Source: Pseudomonadales bacterium (GTDB taxonomy: Bacteria; Pseudomonadota; Gammaproteobacteria; Pseudomonadales; Azotimanducaceae). Taken from it: 64,000 nucleotides of DNA. The notes beneath the pieces are model-generated. The model was not told where the DNA came from, ran no database searches, and worked only from the letters and a program-made list of their open reading frames with translations. The position numbers and the translations under genes are program-made. The stretch lies in contig JANQPF010000008.1 in the NCBI GenBank assembly GCA_028285415.1, forward strand, positions 1-64,000. The letters run 5' to 3'. Below, in pieces: positions 62,363 to 64,000 of this stretch (position 1 is the stretch's first letter; every line of letters starts with the position of its first letter).

Positions 62363-62381
62363 ATAGTTGCAAAGTAAATTC

Positions 62382-63944
62382 ATGAACGATCTGTTGAACG
62401 AAATCCTGGGTTTGCTGAAGAAAGCATGGCGCTTTCGGTGGTGGGGTTTGGCCGCTGCTTGGGCATTTTGTATGGTCGGCTGGGCCGTTGTGAGCATGCA
62501 GCAACCGGTTTACGAGGCCTCCGCGCGAGTCTACGTAGATACCAAATCTATGCTGCGAGCACTGTTGGATGAGCAAATTGTCGATACAACCCTGGACGAA
62601 CAGCTGGGCTTCGTACGTGAAGCCATGCTGGGATCTACGCAACTCGAAGTCATTGCCCGCGAGGTAGGATTCATCGATCAAACATCAACGTCGAATGAAA
62701 TAGTCAGCGTAGTCGGCTCGCTACAGAGGACGATCCGGATATCAAGCCTCAACGATTCGCTGCCACCAGGTCTTCGTCTTGCGCGTGCTCCCGCAGACGA
62801 TACTTACACGATCAGCTACGAAAACAACAACCCCGAAGTCGCAGCTGCCGTCGTGAAGAAGTTGCTCGAGGCTTTCGAGCGAGATGCAATCACCGGCAAG
62901 CGGACGAGTTCTGAACGGGCAGGGCAGTTTCTGCGTGAGCAAATCGCAACGTATGAAAGTCGCCTACGTGACGCTGAGACGAAGCTGGCGGCTTTCAATC
63001 AAGAGTACTACGACCGACTACCTAATCTGCAGGGCGGCTATTTCGCTGAGTTGCAAACGAAGACAGAAGAGTTGGCAGACGCACGTAAGAGTCTCAGTCT
63101 GGTGGAGTCGCGATTAAGCAACATAGAGCGTCAACTTCGGGGTGAAGCATGGGTAGTAGGCAGTAGTGCCGAGATTGATCCGGCAAGCACCGAGGGCAGA
63201 ATTCGAACCGCGCGAGCAAATCTCGACGAACTTCTTCTCCGATTCACCGATAGTCATCCTGACGTAAGGGCCCTGCGAGAAAACCTGGCAATCCTGGAAG
63301 AGAAGAAAATCAGGGAACTCGAGATGATAGGAGAGGGTGACGCAAACGTTCTCTCCAACAATCCCGTCTATCAAGCACTGCAGATCTCTAAAAACGAGGC
63401 AGAAGCGGAGATTGCGACTTTGCGTGCGGATGTTGGGGTCAGAGAAGCACGCCTTAACCACCTGCAGGGACTTATCAACGAAATGCCCAAAGTGGAGGCA
63501 GAACGTTCACAGCTGAATCGGGACTACGAAGTGATCAAAAGTCACTATCAGTCGCTACTGAATAACCTGGAACGGGAAAGATTGAGCAGTGAAGTTGTTG
63601 CCAGCGACGAAATCGAATTTCGCGTCATTGACCCGCCAGTTGCGCCGACCTCGCCAGTATCTGTCTTGCCGCATCTGCTCCATGCCGCTGTATTCATGGC
63701 CGGATTGGGCGGCGCCGTTGCACTAGCCATTCTGCTCGCCCATCTGAGGCCGGTCGTTTCTTCGTTGAGCGAATTGACTCAGATCATCGATGCACCTGTT
63801 CTGGGAGCGATCTCTCGCACTTCCACTGCATCGGTAGGGCTTCGAAACTCATGGTTCTATTTTTCTTCCGGATGTCTTGGGTTCGCATTCTTCGGGGTCC
63901 TTTACGCGGAAACGGCAGGAATGGGTCTGCGTGAAGTCTTCTAA
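62382..63944 (+). CDS. Polysaccharide chain-length determinant (Wzz/GNVR type, XrtA-associated form)
   Basis: 520 residues from ATG at 62382. N-terminal membrane segment (WGLAAAWAFCMVGWAVVSM), then YEASARVYVDTKSMLRALLDE, a signature of the XrtA (PEP-CTERM) exopolysaccharide chain-length proteins, a long coiled coil (about 180-410), the GNVR-like region (LNRDYEVIKSHYQSLLNNLERERLS) and a second membrane segment (LLHAAVFMAGLGGAVALAILLAHLRP). It sets chain length and couples to a tyrosine kinase and the outer-membrane export protein, both expected beyond the window edge. No exosortase gene is in the window. Confidence 0.9.
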   Translation: MNDLLNEILGLLKKAWRFRWWGLAAAWAFCMVGWAVVSMQQPVYEASARVYVDTKSMLRALLDEQIVDTTLDEQLGFVREAMLGSTQLEVIAREVGFIDQTSTSNEIVSVVGSLQRTIRISSLNDSLPPGLRLARAPADDTYTISYENNNPEVAAAVVKKLLEAFERDAITGKRTSSERAGQFLREQIATYESRLRDAETKLAAFNQEYYDRLPNLQGGYFAELQTKTEELADARKSLSLVESRLSNIERQLRGEAWVVGSSAEIDPASTEGRIRTARANLDELLLRFTDSHPDVRALRENLAILEEKKIRELEMIGEGDANVLSNNPVYQALQISKNEAEAEIATLRADVGVREARLNHLQGLINEMPKVEAERSQLNRDYEVIKSHYQSLLNNLERERLSSEVVASDEIEFRVIDPPVAPTSPVSVLPHLLHAAVFMAGLGGAVALAILLAHLRPVVSSLSELTQIIDAPVLGAISRTSTASVGLRNSWFYFSSGCLGFAFFGVLYAETAGMGLREVF

Positions 63945-63970
63945 ACCAGCAACCTGCAACTGGTCAGCGA

Positions 63971-64000
63971 GTGAATCAGCACCCCATAAATCGTTCGGGA
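63971..64000 (+). CDS. Possible start of the next gene, cut by the window edge
   Basis: GTG at 63971 opens a frame (VNQHPINRSG) that runs to the window end. In related loci a tyrosine autokinase follows the chain-length gene. Ten codons are too few to identify it, and there is no clear ribosome site. Confidence 0.2.
   Translation, partial: MNQHPINRSG

Noticed and set aside
1-64000. tRNA, rRNA, CRISPR, insertion sequence or prophage
   Set aside because: No cloverleaf-like TTCRANYC segments with matching arms, regular spaced repeats, transposase or integrase motifs were noticed on reading both strands; a tRNA and repeat scan would settle it.

Overview
The window reads as chromosomal DNA of a gammaproteobacterium, probably marine or sediment-dwelling. 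This rests on CsrA, oxygen-dependent HemF, RmuC, a FAN1-type VRR-NUC nuclease with its helicase partner, a DUF6152-type secreted protein, a two-component pair resembling the 'proteobacterial dedicated sortase' systems, and a polysaccharide chain-length regulator of the XrtA-associated type. I see no rRNA, tRNA, CRISPR array, transposase or phage gene. The genus cannot be named from the sequence alone.

Layout. 1-2 kb: 5' part of phoR and a porin, each preceded by a good Pho box. 1.9-5.5 kb: an SDR and an acyl-CoA dehydrogenase, then two secreted proteins of uncharacterised families. 5.6-9.8 kb: a hybrid histidine kinase with an irregular start, rmuC and csrA. 9.9-15.8 kb: an unknown protein, the FAN1-like nuclease and Fe-S helicase pair, and pyruvate kinase. 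15.8-22 kb: a TauE/SafE permease, then a MORN-repeat protein, Ser/Thr kinase and FHA protein, and a metallo-beta-lactamase-fold hydrolase. 22-25 kb: a PdsS/PdsR-like kinase and regulator with no sortase nearby. 25-28.2 kb: a small protein, PnuC, a NadR-type kinase, a small-molecule kinase and a sirtuin, i.e. an NAD salvage and use group. 28-39.3 kb: mixed metabolism (DsbA-fold isomerase, RmlB, CPT-like kinase, phosphopantetheinyl transferase, threonine aldolase, ExbD, gluconolactonase, BON lipoprotein, HemF, two acyl-CoA dehydrogenases).

39.6-64 kb is the accessory part and looks more AT-rich. It opens with a one-module NRPS (half condensation domain, adenylation, carrier, thioesterase) convergent with a TonB-dependent receptor, and a PQQ-type dehydrogenase fused to cytochrome c. 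A polysaccharide locus follows: two Gfo/Idh oxidoreductases, two GT4 glycosyltransferases, an acyltransferase-3, UDP-xylose synthase, a flippase, a beta-helix protein, an SGNH hydrolase and a chain-length determinant.

The most unusual gene is at 59607-62168. One polypeptide carries an adenylation domain, a carrier domain and an acyltransferase-3 membrane domain. With the SyrP-like 2-oxoglutarate dioxygenase embedded in the same locus and the phosphopantetheinyl transferase at 31.7 kb, it suggests a Dlt-like system acting in cis: an acid is activated, held on a carrier, perhaps hydroxylated, and transferred to a surface polysaccharide. That is inference from domain content and position.
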